Origin: Pseudomonadota bacterium
GTDB lineage: Bacteria; Pseudomonadota; Alphaproteobacteria; Rhizobiales; Beijerinckiaceae
NCBI GenBank assembly: GCA_028876585.1
Contig: JAGWRL010000086.1
Span: forward strand, 1-28,800
Direction: 5' to 3'
Length of the DNA stretch: 28,800 bases
Below the pieces are notes generated by a model that was not told the DNA's origin, made no database searches, and saw only the letters and a list, made by a program, of their open reading frames with translations. Of this stretch, positions 7,205 to 17,000 are shown one piece after another. Within the stretch, counting starts at the first letter, position 1; the number at the start of each line of letters is the position of its first letter. Position numbers and translations under genes: made by a program.

Positions 7205-8767
7205 GTGGAGGCAGCGGACGAGGTCGGGACGCAAGGGCGTGGACGGCGCGAACGGGGCCTGCGCTCCGGCCAGCGCGAGGCCCGCGCCAGCCGCGCGGCG
7301 CCCCCCGGCCGGCCCTATATCATGCGCAACATCCCCACCTACGACATCCTCGGCGAGGAGAACCTCGTCCGCATCGAGCAAGCGGCGGATCGGATTCTCG
7401 CCGAGGTCGGCATCGAATTTCGCGACGATCCGGCCGCGCTCGACCTTTGGCGTCGCGCTGGCGCGGCGCTCGAAGGGGTGCGCGTGCGCTTCGAGCCGGG
7501 CATGTTGCGCGAAATCCTCAAAACCGCGCCGGCGCGCTTCGTTCAGCACGCCCGCAATCCCGCGCGCTCGGTCGAAATCGGCGGCAAATCGGTCGTGTTC
7601 TCGCCCGCCTATGGCTCGCCGTTCGTGATGGACCTCGACAAGGGCCGGCGCTACGGCACGTTGGAAGACTTCCAGAACTTCATCAAACTCGCCCAATCCT
7701 CGCCCTGGCTGCATCATTCCGGCGGCACCATCTGCGAGCCGGTGGACGCGCCGGTCAACAAGCGCCACCTCGACATGACGCTCAGCCACATCCGCTATTC
7801 CGACCGCGGCTTCATGGGCTCGGTGACGGCGGAAAGCCGCGCCGAAGATTCGATCGAGATGGCGCGCATCCTGTTCGGCCGCGAGTTCGTCGACGCCCAT
7901 TGCGTCATCCTCGGCAACGTCAACGTCAATTCGCCGCTGGTCTGGGACGGCACGATGACAAAGGTGCTGCGCGCCTACGCCCGCGCCAATCAGGCCGGCG
8001 TCGTGGTGCCGTTCATCCTCGGTGGCGCGATGGGGCCCGTCACGACGGCGGGCGCGATCGCGCAATCGCTTGCCGAAACCATGGCCGGCTGCGCCTTGAC
8101 GCAGCTTGAACGACGCGGCGCGCCGGTGATCTTCGGCAATTTTCTGTCGTCGATGTCGCTCCGCTCGGGGTCGCCGACTTTTGGCACGCCGGAACCCGCG
8201 ATCGGTTCGATGGTTGTCGGTCAACTCGCGCGCCGGCTCAATCTGCCGCTGCGCTGCTCCGGCAATTTCACCACCTCGAAATTGCCCGACGCCCAGGCGA
8301 TGAACGAGGGGACGATGTCGATGCTGGCGGCCGTGCATTGCGGCGCCAATTTCATCCTTCACGCCGCCGGCTTCCTCGATGGTCTGCTGTCGATGTCCTA
8401 CGAGAAGTTCGTGCTGGATACGGATTTCTGCGGCGCCCTGCACAGCTATCTCGACGGCGTCAAGATCGACGACAATGAACTGGCGGTCGAGGCTTTCAAG
8501 GAAGTCGGGCCCGGCAATCACTTCTTCGGTTGCGCGCATACGATGGCGAACTATCAAACCGCGTTCTGGGACAGCGAACTCGCCGACAACGAGCCGTTCG
8601 AAAAATGGGAGGCCGCCGGCTCGACCGATTCCGCGACGCGGGCGAACCAACGCTGGAAAAAGCGGCTCGCGGAATATCAGGCGCCGCCGCTCGACCCCGG
8701 CATCGACGAGGCGCTCGCCGATTTCGTCGACCGCCGCAAACGCGAGGCCCCCGACGCCTGGTACTGA
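7205..8767 (+). CDS. Trimethylamine methyltransferase (MttB) family protein, non-pyrrolysine type
   Basis: From GTG 7205 the product is 520 residues, about the usual family length. It opens with a basic RG-rich tail common in proteobacterial members, then the MttB TIM-barrel domain (IEQAADRILAEVGIEF, RPSVEIGG-like strand, VVPFILGGAMGPVTTAG, ILHAAGFLDGLLSMSYEKFVLD). No in-frame TAG occurs, so it lacks the pyrrolysine of archaeal MttB. Non-Pyl relatives demethylate quaternary amines such as glycine betaine, carnitine or proline betaine and pass the methyl group to a corrinoid protein. No corrinoid protein or second methyltransferase is adjacent, so the substrate stays open. The divergent GcvA-like LysR is its likely regulator. 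Confidence 0.85.
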   Translation: MEAADEVGTQGRGRRERGLRSGQREARASRAAPPGRPYIMRNIPTYDILGEENLVRIEQAADRILAEVGIEFRDDPAALDLWRRAGAALEGVRVRFEPGMLREILKTAPARFVQHARNPARSVEIGGKSVVFSPAYGSPFVMDLDKGRRYGTLEDFQNFIKLAQSSPWLHHSGGTICEPVDAPVNKRHLDMTLSHIRYSDRGFMGSVTAESRAEDSIEMARILFGREFVDAHCVILGNVNVNSPLVWDGTMTKVLRAYARANQAGVVVPFILGGAMGPVTTAGAIAQSLAETMAGCALTQLERRGAPVIFGNFLSSMSLRSGSPTFGTPEPAIGSMVVGQLARRLNLPLRCSGNFTTSKLPDAQAMNEGTMSMLAAVHCGANFILHAAGFLDGLLSMSYEKFVLDTDFCGALHSYLDGVKIDDNELAVEAFKEVGPGNHFFGCAHTMANYQTAFWDSELADNEPFEKWEAAGSTDSATRANQRWKKRLAEYQAPPLDPGIDEALADFVDRRKREAPDAWY

Positions 8768-8809
8768 CGCGGGAACCGCCGCGCCTCAGAGCTGAAGCTA
8801 GCGGCGGCG

Positions 8810-9904
8810 TTGCGCAGGACGCAGCGCCGCGCGTCAGGTCCGCGCGAGGCCGCGCTGTTGATCGCGCAGGGGTTCACCAGCGCCAACCACATCGCCGCGA
8901 CGCCGCGCGGCGTCTTCGCCAAGAAGATCGGCCCGCTTCTCGGCGAGAACGGGACTGACGCCGCGCGGCGTATTCACGACCGATCCGCGGTGGTGCGCGG
9001 CAAAACGCTGCATCTTGCCGCGAGCCTTCACGCCAGCGGTCGTTCGCGCCACTTCCGGGCGCTGCGCGCCAATCCGCTTCCGGCTGCTTTGTTCGACAGT
9101 TTCGCGGACCTGCCCAGCTACGAGGAGATGTTTCACACCCGCGACTTCTGTCGCTGCGACGAATGCCTCTCGATCTGTGGGCCGGCGGCCTATCTGACCG
9201 ATCTGCTGCGCATCGTCGCCGAACGCGTGACCGGCGCCAACCACATCGCCGCCGGGCGATCCTTCGTCGAGCGGCGGCCCGATATCCCGCAAATCGCCTT
9301 GACCTGCGAGAACACCGACGGCGTCACCCCCTATCTCAGCCTCGTCAACGACATCCTCAAAGCCCATGTCGGCCCCGATGCGTTTCAGACGGCGGCGACG
9401 AGTTTCTTCCCTTACAATCTGCCGTTCACTCAGCCGCTCGCATGGCTGCGCCAGCTGCTGGCGTTGCGCTCGATGGACTTGCCGGCGTTGCGCCGAACCT
9501 TCTCGAAAGACCGCGCCCCGGCGGCGCCGAATGAAGTCCTGAACCTGTCCGTCATCGAGCAGACGAACCTCATGCGGGTCGCGGACGCCGACCTGCCGAA
9601 ACGTCTCAGCGCCAATTTCGGCGTCGCGGTCACAGCCGCCAGCCTCGCCGGCCTGAACGAGACGCCGACGTTCCAGAAGCAGACCGGGATAACGCCCGAA
9701 GCCCTCGCCGCGATCCTTGCTCAGGGCCTCGGCGCGCAAGAGTTGATGAACCTCGACGGCCTGTCCTGGGATCTCGGCGCCGAGGGCGCGCTGACGCTGG
9801 CGCAGGACGGGGCCGAGGTCACCGGCGCGTTCGGGCCGAAGCCGCCGAACGGAACGCTTCGCGGCGCCCTCGTCGGCAATGTTTGGCCGGGTCCTGCCGC
9901 ATGA
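8810..9904 (+). CDS. TcA fragment 1: N-terminal VRP1-like region
   Basis: This open stretch of 364 residues contains the hallmark of TcA/VRP1 N-termini, FCRCDECLSICGPAAYLTDLLR (about residues 110-131), comparable to the family pattern C-x-C-x-x-C followed by SPAAYLVDLL. It continues as ERRPDIPQIALTCENTDG and FFPYNLPF, both standard in the family. The loop between the last two is shorter than usual, perhaps an internal deletion. It ends at TGA 9902-9904, where the protein passes through a Gly/Asn-rich beta segment (AFGPKPPNGTLRGALVGNVW). The frame changes twice within 60 bases there. A 19-base exact direct repeat (8880-8898, 9234-9252) encodes the same ANHIAA peptide twice. Confidence 0.8.
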   Translation: MRRTQRRASGPREAALLIAQGFTSANHIAATPRGVFAKKIGPLLGENGTDAARRIHDRSAVVRGKTLHLAASLHASGRSRHFRALRANPLPAALFDSFADLPSYEEMFHTRDFCRCDECLSICGPAAYLTDLLRIVAERVTGANHIAAGRSFVERRPDIPQIALTCENTDGVTPYLSLVNDILKAHVGPDAFQTAATSFFPYNLPFTQPLAWLRQLLALRSMDLPALRRTFSKDRAPAAPNEVLNLSVIEQTNLMRVADADLPKRLSANFGVAVTAASLAGLNETPTFQKQTGITPEALAAILAQGLGAQELMNLDGLSWDLGAEGALTLAQDGAEVTGAFGPKPPNGTLRGALVGNVWPGPAA

Positions 9905-12824
9905 GCGCCGACGCGCACGACGGCGGCAAGGCCAGCAACGGAATTTCTCCGTGACCCTCGATTGGGCGACGGGCGCCCTGTCGGGCAGCCGCTGGATCAC
10001 CTCCGAGGACAAGACCGTCACGGTCGCCTGGACCGGCTCGGTCACGGCGGGCAAGTTCTCGGCCGGCGTCATCGCGCATCAGTTGTTCTTCAACGCCGAA
10101 CTCGCGGGCGCCGGCTTCCTGCATATTGAAAACCGCCCCTCGGCGCCCGACGTCGTCGCCGGCCTCGACCTGAGGTCGCTCGACCGTCTCGACCGTCTGA
10201 TCCGCTTGTCGCGCGCCTCGGGTTGGAGCGTCGCCGATCTCACTTGGTTGATGATTTCGCTGGGGCTGAAGGAAATCGACGCCGCCGGTCTGGGCAAGCT
10301 CGCCGCCGCGACACGGCTGCAAAGCCACGCGCTTTCGCCCAGCGATCTGGCCGCGCTGTGGTTCGACATCAAGACGATCGGGATTGGGCCGGACACCGTA
10401 TCGGCGGCGCCGTTCGACGTCTTGTTCAATTCGCCGAAGCGGCTGCGCCAGAGCGCCGGTCTGGCGATCTACCGGCCGCAAGGCGCGACCGGGTTCGACA
10501 ATCCGCCCTACACGCACGCGCCATTGCCCTGGATCGTCCGCCCCGACGGGACTGGGTTGGTCGCCAACGCCAAGCGCGCCGGCGTCGATCCTGGGCAGGC
10601 CGCCGACGCCAGCGCGATCGTCGCCTGCCTGCCGCTCGGGCGCGAGGATGCGGCCGCGCTGGCGGATGCGCTCGATCCTCCCGCCAGCCTCACGGCCGGC
10701 GTGCTGCCGCTCGATCTGGGAACGCTGTCGGCGCTGTATCGGCACGCGATTCTGGCGCGCGCGCTGCAACTCACGGTGAGCGACTATGTCACGCTGTTGC
10801 GCCTGATCGGCGTCACCGAGGCCGGACATCTTCAACGCCTGCTGCCGCCCGAAACAGTGGAGCGCGTCGTCGCCTTCGCCGCCGACATGAACGCCGCCGG
10901 CGTCGCGGTCGCCGATCTCGCGCGGATTTGCGCGGACGCCCCCTCGAATGCGGCGCCCGTCGGTTTCGACGACGCCTCGCTGGCCTCGTTCCGGGCGGCG
11001 CTGTCGCCAGCTATGGCGGCCAGCCTGCTTTCGCCCGCCAGGTTGCAGGCGCCGAACATGTCGTCGGATCAGGCGGCCCAGGCGTGGCGGCTGTTGCTCG
11101 ACGCCGGCGCCATCGACAATCTGGGCGCGGTCCTCGCCGCGGCGGGCACCATGAAGATCGATCTGTCGGCGGTCACGCCGACGCTCGATCCGTCACAACA
11201 GGCCTATGTCGCGGACACCCTGGTCCGCGCCCGCGCCGATCAGGATCAGCGGCTGGCCAGTCAGCTCGCGGTCTTTCTGGGCGCTCAGGACAAATGCGTC
11301 GAAGCGCTGATGGCGGGCCTGGCGCGGGAGGACGGCAGCCACGACCCAGTTGACCTGCTGCTCCTGACGGAGACCCTTGCGGTCGCGACTTCGACGGTCG
11401 CGGGCAAAGGCGGCTCGCTCGACACCGCCAAGGTCGCGGCTGCGCTCACCAACCAGATCGACATCGTCGGCACGCTCCGGATCGCGGCGCAGTCGCCGCA
11501 TGCCTGGGCGATCCTGGCCTCCGACGGGCGGGAGGTGCTGGCCTACGCCCGCGACGACGGCGCAAAGGTGCATTTCAACCTGCCCGCGTCGAACTGGCCG
11601 CCGAAGAACGGTGAACCCGTCCCCAAAGCGGTGCGCGACCTTGTCCGGCGCTTGGCGCGACAGCTATGGTTGAGCACGCAGTTGTCGCTGAGCGCGGACG
11701 AACTGGCCGGCCTGATTGCGGCGCCGCTGGCGATTTCCGGGGCGTCGTGGAACGCGGCGCCGACGCCTGACGGCGTGCTCCGAATCGCGCGCTTCAAGGC
11801 GCTGGCGCGGCGGTTCAACGACAACGACAACCAGCTCCTGCGCTATCTCCTGGCGAGCAACCAGCCCGACGCCGATCCCGTGGCGCTGCAAGCCACGCTG
11901 ACGTCGATCACCGCGTGGGATGCGCTCGGCGTCGCGGTCGCGATCGTCCGGTTGTTTGACAGCGGCCGCTGCGTCAACATTGTCCAGATACAGCAGCTCG
12001 CCGACATTTTCGCAGCGACTGCCGCGCTCGGCGTCAATGTCTCATTCGTCTTCGATCTCCTCGATGCGCTCGCCCACCCCGCCGACGCGGCGCATTGGAG
12101 CCCTTATCTCCAGGCCGTCGAAGCCCTGACCGGCGCGGTTCAGGCGCAAATCGGCGCCGATGCCTGGCCAGCCAAATATCGCGGCGTCGAGTCGCAGGCG
12201 CTCGGCGCCAGCCGCGACGCGCTGGTCCCGATGACGATCGCCAAACTCAGCATGGATACGGTGGCGTCGGCGCGCCAGCTTTCGGAATATTTGCTGACCG
12301 ACACAGACATGTCGGGCTGCGCCGACATTTCGCCAATCAAGCTAGCGCTAAATTCCTGCCAGCTCTATTTGCAGCGCTGCCGCCTCAACCTGGAGCCCGA
12401 TGTCGCGATCAGCAGCAACGACATTCCCGAAAGCTGGTGGGAATGGCTGCTGGAATATCGGGTCTGGCAGGCCAATCGCGAGGTCTTCGTTTACCCGGAG
12501 AACTATCTCGATCCCTCAGTTCGGCACAACAAGAGCCAATTGTTCAAAGATCTCGAAACGCGCTGGCGCGGGGCGCCTGCACTGCGGACTCGGTTGACGC
12601 CGCCTTCACCCGCTTCCTCGACGGCTTCGCCACCCTCGCCAAGCTCGAATATGTCGCCGGCGCGCACGCCGTCGTCCACGATCCGCAGCTTGGGCCGCTT
12701 GATACGCTCTATCTGTTCGCGCGAACGCCGACCGAACCGCCGACCTATTATTACATCTCGCGCCAATCCGGCGATATCTGAGCCGAGTGGATCAAGATCA
12801 GACTCAGCATCAACGCCGACGTGA
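9879..12824 (+). CDS. TcA fragment 2: helical shell to neuraminidase-like region
   Basis: The frame is open for 981 residues, but TcA-like sequence in it runs only from about 9943 (NFSVTLDWATG) to about 12570. It carries the alpha-helical shell, then YLLTDTDMSGCADISPIKLA, the start of the ABC-toxin N-terminal region, with LYLQRCRLNLE, and the YRVWQANREVFVYPENYLDP motif that opens the neuraminidase-like domain. The last roughly 85 residues are out-of-frame Ser/Pro/Arg-rich sequence, while the true continuation (TADSVDAAFTRFLDGFA) is one frame over. No ribosome site precedes the ATG at 9879, so independent translation is unlikely. Confidence 0.8.
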   Translation: MFGRVLPHERRRARRRQGQQRNFSVTLDWATGALSGSRWITSEDKTVTVAWTGSVTAGKFSAGVIAHQLFFNAELAGAGFLHIENRPSAPDVVAGLDLRSLDRLDRLIRLSRASGWSVADLTWLMISLGLKEIDAAGLGKLAAATRLQSHALSPSDLAALWFDIKTIGIGPDTVSAAPFDVLFNSPKRLRQSAGLAIYRPQGATGFDNPPYTHAPLPWIVRPDGTGLVANAKRAGVDPGQAADASAIVACLPLGREDAAALADALDPPASLTAGVLPLDLGTLSALYRHAILARALQLTVSDYVTLLRLIGVTEAGHLQRLLPPETVERVVAFAADMNAAGVAVADLARICADAPSNAAPVGFDDASLASFRAALSPAMAASLLSPARLQAPNMSSDQAAQAWRLLLDAGAIDNLGAVLAAAGTMKIDLSAVTPTLDPSQQAYVADTLVRARADQDQRLASQLAVFLGAQDKCVEALMAGLAREDGSHDPVDLLLLTETLAVATSTVAGKGGSLDTAKVAAALTNQIDIVGTLRIAAQSPHAWAILASDGREVLAYARDDGAKVHFNLPASNWPPKNGEPVPKAVRDLVRRLARQLWLSTQLSLSADELAGLIAAPLAISGASWNAAPTPDGVLRIARFKALARRFNDNDNQLLRYLLASNQPDADPVALQATLTSITAWDALGVAVAIVRLFDSGRCVNIVQIQQLADIFAATAALGVNVSFVFDLLDALAHPADAAHWSPYLQAVEALTGAVQAQIGADAWPAKYRGVESQALGASRDALVPMTIAKLSMDTVASARQLSEYLLTDTDMSGCADISPIKLALNSCQLYLQRCRLNLEPDVAISSNDIPESWWEWLLEYRVWQANREVFVYPENYLDPSVRHNKSQLFKDLETRWRGAPALRTRLTPPSPASSTASPPSPSSNMSPARTPSSTIRSLGRLIRSICSRERRPNRRPIITSRANPAISEPSGSRSDSASTPT

Positions 12825-14015
12825 TCACGCCGGTCTATGTTTTCAGCCGGCTGTTTGTGTTCTGGGTGGAGCTGTCGACGGTCGAGCAGCAGAGCACGCA
12901 AAATCAGAAGAGCGTGGTCAGCACCGCGACGATCAAATACTCGTTCCACGATTTCAGCGGCGACTGGGCGGCGCCGCAAATTCTGGCGCTCGGGTCGGTG
13001 ATCAATATTCAAGCCGACGACACCAAATACGGTCCCTTCACCGCCGACATGTTCGATCCGGGCAAGCCGTATTTCCAGCGTGTGCAGGCGATTGTCACAG
13101 AGCCTTCGGGCTACAGCCAGCTTGCTGGACTGGCGCCACGGGTGGCCGAGATCGAGGAGAAGCTGACGATCGTCTTCGGCCCCTCGGTCAATGTGACCGG
13201 CGCTCCTTCAACCGATGCGATCCAGGCCAGCGGCTCCAACGGCCCGGCGTTCGCGGCGACGCTGACGGCGGCCAACAGGCGTGGGCCGACATGGCGACCG
13301 CCGGGAGGACCGGGAACCTGCCGATCTTTCCCGCGATCACCATCGACGCCGGGCTCAATCCAACCATCTTGCTCAACGAAGGCGAGGTGGTGCTGCCGCT
13401 CGCCATCGGGTTCAGCGACACCAGTTCGCCGGCGCCGCGTCTGGCCTGGGATGCGGTGACGACGAAGCTCGCCGTGTTCGATGCGTCGACGCCGCTGACC
13501 GAGAACCATGTCGAGGGCATGGCGATCGACAAAGTGGTGTTGTCGGCCCCGGCGCCCGCCTCCGCGACGTCGTTCGAGACGACTGACGTGCTCATCGACG
13601 CTGGGATGTCGCTCGGCGTTTTCCTCAATCTGCAGAGTGCGCCGTATAATGCGCTGGATGCAAAGGGCGTCGTGCTCCCGGCGGCGATGAAGCTGACCGT
13701 CGCGGACATTCAACAAATGCAGTTGCCGCAATAAAATGCGAATGATCCAAAGTCCCTGACTACGGCGCAGGCGCGTTGGGTGAAAGCGCGGCTCGTGCAG
13801 CTCTACTACGGCGCGCCGACGCTGTTCGGGCAGACCGCGCGCAAGCGGGCCAAGGTGCTCCCGGTTGGCAACCAGCCGGGCTACGCCATCGTCAATATCT
13901 CGGGCGAGTCCTTCCTGGTCTCGGCGCCTCTCGCCGGGTTGCCAATGCTCGATCAATCGCTCACTCTGACGCGCCCCTACGCGGTGATCAAGGCCGACAG
14001 CTTCGTCTGCACTAT
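12570..14015 (+). pseudogene. TcA fragment 3: neuraminidase-like region, four lesions in 1.4 kb
   Basis: This is the most damaged part of TcA. Frame 2 gives TADSVDAAFTRFLDGFATLAKLEYV through YYYISRQSGDI, meets TGA 12779-12781 exactly where a Trp is expected, and resumes as AEWIKIRLSINADVITPVYVF. Near 13275 it slips to frame 1 (QQAWADMATAGRTGNLPIF) and runs to TAA 13732-13734. After that stop it continues in the same frame (LTTAQARWVKARLVQLYYGAPTLF). Near 14015 it slips again into the long final frame. Family resemblance on both sides of each break shows one ancestral gene and not several small ones. Confidence 0.78.
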
Positions 14016-17000
14016 TTCGACAGCGCCGCCTCGCAGACGATCTTCACCAGCTTGCAGCAGTCTGGAGGCTTCGTCAGCGATAATGGGGTCGTCGATCTCG
14101 CGGCAGCGGCCACGGTCTCAGTTGACCTCTATCAGAAAATCTTAATGGACGACGCCCTGCGCGCTTGGTTGGTCAAGGATATTCTGCTCCGCCACGGTCC
14201 GACGGGTCTGGCCTATTCGGCGGCGGCCGATGCGGACAGCTCGATCTATTCCTTGTCATGGCGGGTTGACCGGCTGACGACCGGCGCCGTGAAAGAACTC
14301 AGCCGCACCCTATTCGCGGAGGGAATCGACGGTCTGTTGTCGTTGTGTTCGCAACAGCGGCCGACCCGCATCCGCCTGCCGTTCGACCGGCTCGAACCCA
14401 ACAGCGATTGCATCAGCCAAGGGCCGTCCGTGCCCTACGGCAATCAGGTGGACTTCTCGGGGCCGTACCAGCCATATTATTGGGAATTGTTCCTCCACGC
14501 GCCCATGCTCATCGCGCGGGCGCTCAGCAACAACAACCGGTTTGCCGACGCGCGCCGCTGGCTCAACTATGTCTTCAACCCGACGACAACGCCGATTGTC
14601 GTCACCGCCGATTCGCTGCGAACCGACGATGTCGGGACGGCCGCGGCGCAGGCGATGTTCGCCCACCTGCAAGCCGCCAATCTGATCACGCCGAACGGCG
14701 AGGTCGCGCCGGCGGCGACGACGATGGCGGTCGCCGATTTCGCGGCCGCCGCCGGGCTCCAATCAACGCAGCCAGAGGACTTGCGCATCGCGGCGGAGGC
14801 GCAGAACGCGCTGGTCAATCCCTTTTTGGTCACGCCGACGTCGTGCTTCTGGCAGTTCCTGCTACTACGCAACAACGCAGTGCAAGATCTGCGGACCGAC
14901 CTCCAGGATTCGCCCGCGATCGCCGAATACGAACGCGACCCGTTCGACCCGCACGCGATCGCGCGGTTGCGCACCGGGGCCTATCGGAAGGCTGCGGTGA
15001 TGGCCTATCTCGACCTGCTGATCGCCTGGGGCGATCAGCTGTTCACCCAATACACCTGGGAAAGCGTCAACACGGCGAGTATGCTATACATGTACGCCTG
15101 CGACCTGCTCGATCCCGCGCCGGTCGATGTCGGGCCGTGCAGCCGACAATTCCCGGTCGACTTCAACGACATTTTGAACCGCTACGGCCACACGCCCGGC
15201 GGCGTTCCGGAATTTCTGATCGACATGGAGCACTTCGTTCAAAGCGGCCCCGTCGAGCGCGCCGCGACGCCGGATCAACCTTACAATGACCTCGGGACCT
15301 ATTTTTGCGCGCCGGAGAATGGGCGGCTGGTCAGCTATTGGAATATTACCGGCGATCGCCTCTACAAGGTCCGGCACTGCCTCAACATCCTGGGTCAGGC
15401 GCAGCCGCTTGCGTTGTTTGATCCGCCGCTCAATCCGATGGCGTTGGTGCAGGCCTCGGCGACGGGTGGCGCGATCGACGCGGCCGCTTTCCAACAACCG
15501 ACTATCCCCGACTACCGTTTCGAAGTCCTGATCGCCCGCGCCAAGGAGCTGACCGGCGCCGTCTCCGGCTTCGGGGCGGCGCTGCTCGCCGTGCTGGAAA
15601 AACAGGACGTGGCGGCGCTCGACATGCTGCGCAACACTCAGGAAAATGCGCTGCTCCACATGACGACCCGCATTCGGGCCAAGAGCGTGGAGGACGCCAC
15701 GGAGCAGATCGCGTCGTTGACGGAGAGCGTCGCGAACGCGACCGATCGCCGGGACTATTATGGGAACCAGATTGCGGCCGGCCTGAACGGAGTCGAACAG
15801 GCGCAGCTCAGGCTGATGGCTGAGGCGCTGGCGCCCCAGGCGCTGGCGATCGGCATCCACGGCATCAGTATCGGCGCCTATCTGGTTCCCGACATCTTCG
15901 GACTGGCCGACGGCGGCATGCAGTTTGGCGACGCGGTGAACGCCGGCGCCGCGATCGCCGACGGCGTGGCGGCTGTCGCCAACCAGTCCGCTTCGATGAT
16001 CGGGGCCATGAACGAGTTCCTGCGGCGGGCCGAGGATTGGCAGTTTCAGCGCGACAACGCGAGTTCCGACATCACGCGGCTCAACGCCGATCTGGCGGCG
16101 GCGAACGCGCGCCTCGCCTCGGCGCGGCAGGAGCTGAGCAACCATCTCGAACAGATCGCGCAGGGCAAGGTGGTGCAGACATTCCTCGCGGGCAAGTTCA
16201 CCAACGAGGACCTCTACCAGTGGATGTTGAGCCGGCTGTCCGGGCAATACTACCAAGCCTATCAGCTCGCGCTTTCGGCCGCCCAGGACGCGCAGATCGC
16301 CTATAGTTTCGAACTCGACCGCGACGACGCGTTCGTCTCGTTCGGCTATTGGGACAGCCTGCACAAGGGGCTGCTCGCCGGCGAGGCGCTCGATATCTCA
16401 GTGCGGCAGATGGAGCAATCCTATCTCGGTCACAATCCGCGACGGCTGGCGATTGCAAAGACCGTGTCGCTGCGGCAGGTGTTCCCGCGCGAATTCCAGA
16501 AGTTCAAATGGGGCCCGGACGCGAGTGGAGAGGGCCGCGGCGTTCTCAACTTCACGCTGAGCCAGGCGCTGTTCGACTGTGATTTTCCGAGCCATTATGG
16601 CCGCAAGATCCATGCGCTGACGCTGACGATCCCGGCCGTGATCGGACCCTATCAAGAATTGCACGCGACGCTGACGCAGACGGCGAATTATGTGGCGTTG
16701 ACGCCCGACCCCGTGGTGGCCGCATGGTTGGTAGACCGAACCGGCGAGGGAAAGAGCGACGACCCGGCGCCGCCGGCGGGAATTTTGCGACAGAACTGGG
16801 CGCCAGAGCAACAAGTCGCGCTATCGCGCGGCGTCGACGACGGCGGATTGTTCGTGCTCGACGGAAACGATCCGCGTTACCTGCCGTTCGAGGGGACCGG
16901 CGCGGTGTCGTCGTGGACGCTGTCGCTGCCGCCCGACACCAATCGCGTCAATTTCTATCTGATCTCCGACGTGCTCGTCACCTTGCGCTACACCGCCAAG

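Noticed and set aside
7205..8767. Pyrrolysine-containing MttB
   Set aside because: No in-frame TAG exists in the gene and no pyl genes are present in the window.
8899..8972. Two near-identical GC palindromes (8899-8914, 8957-8972)
   Set aside because: They share 14-15 bases but lie in coding sequence in different frames, and such words are expected by chance in very GC-rich DNA.
8880..9252. 19-base direct repeat as a recombination or attachment site
   Set aside because: Both copies are in the same reading frame and encode ANHIAA. There is no integrase or other mobility gene nearby.
9885..14020. Programmed ribosomal frameshifting in TcA
   Set aside because: Five shifts in one gene at unrelated sequences, without a shared slippery motif or downstream structure that I could see, is not how programmed frameshifting occurs.
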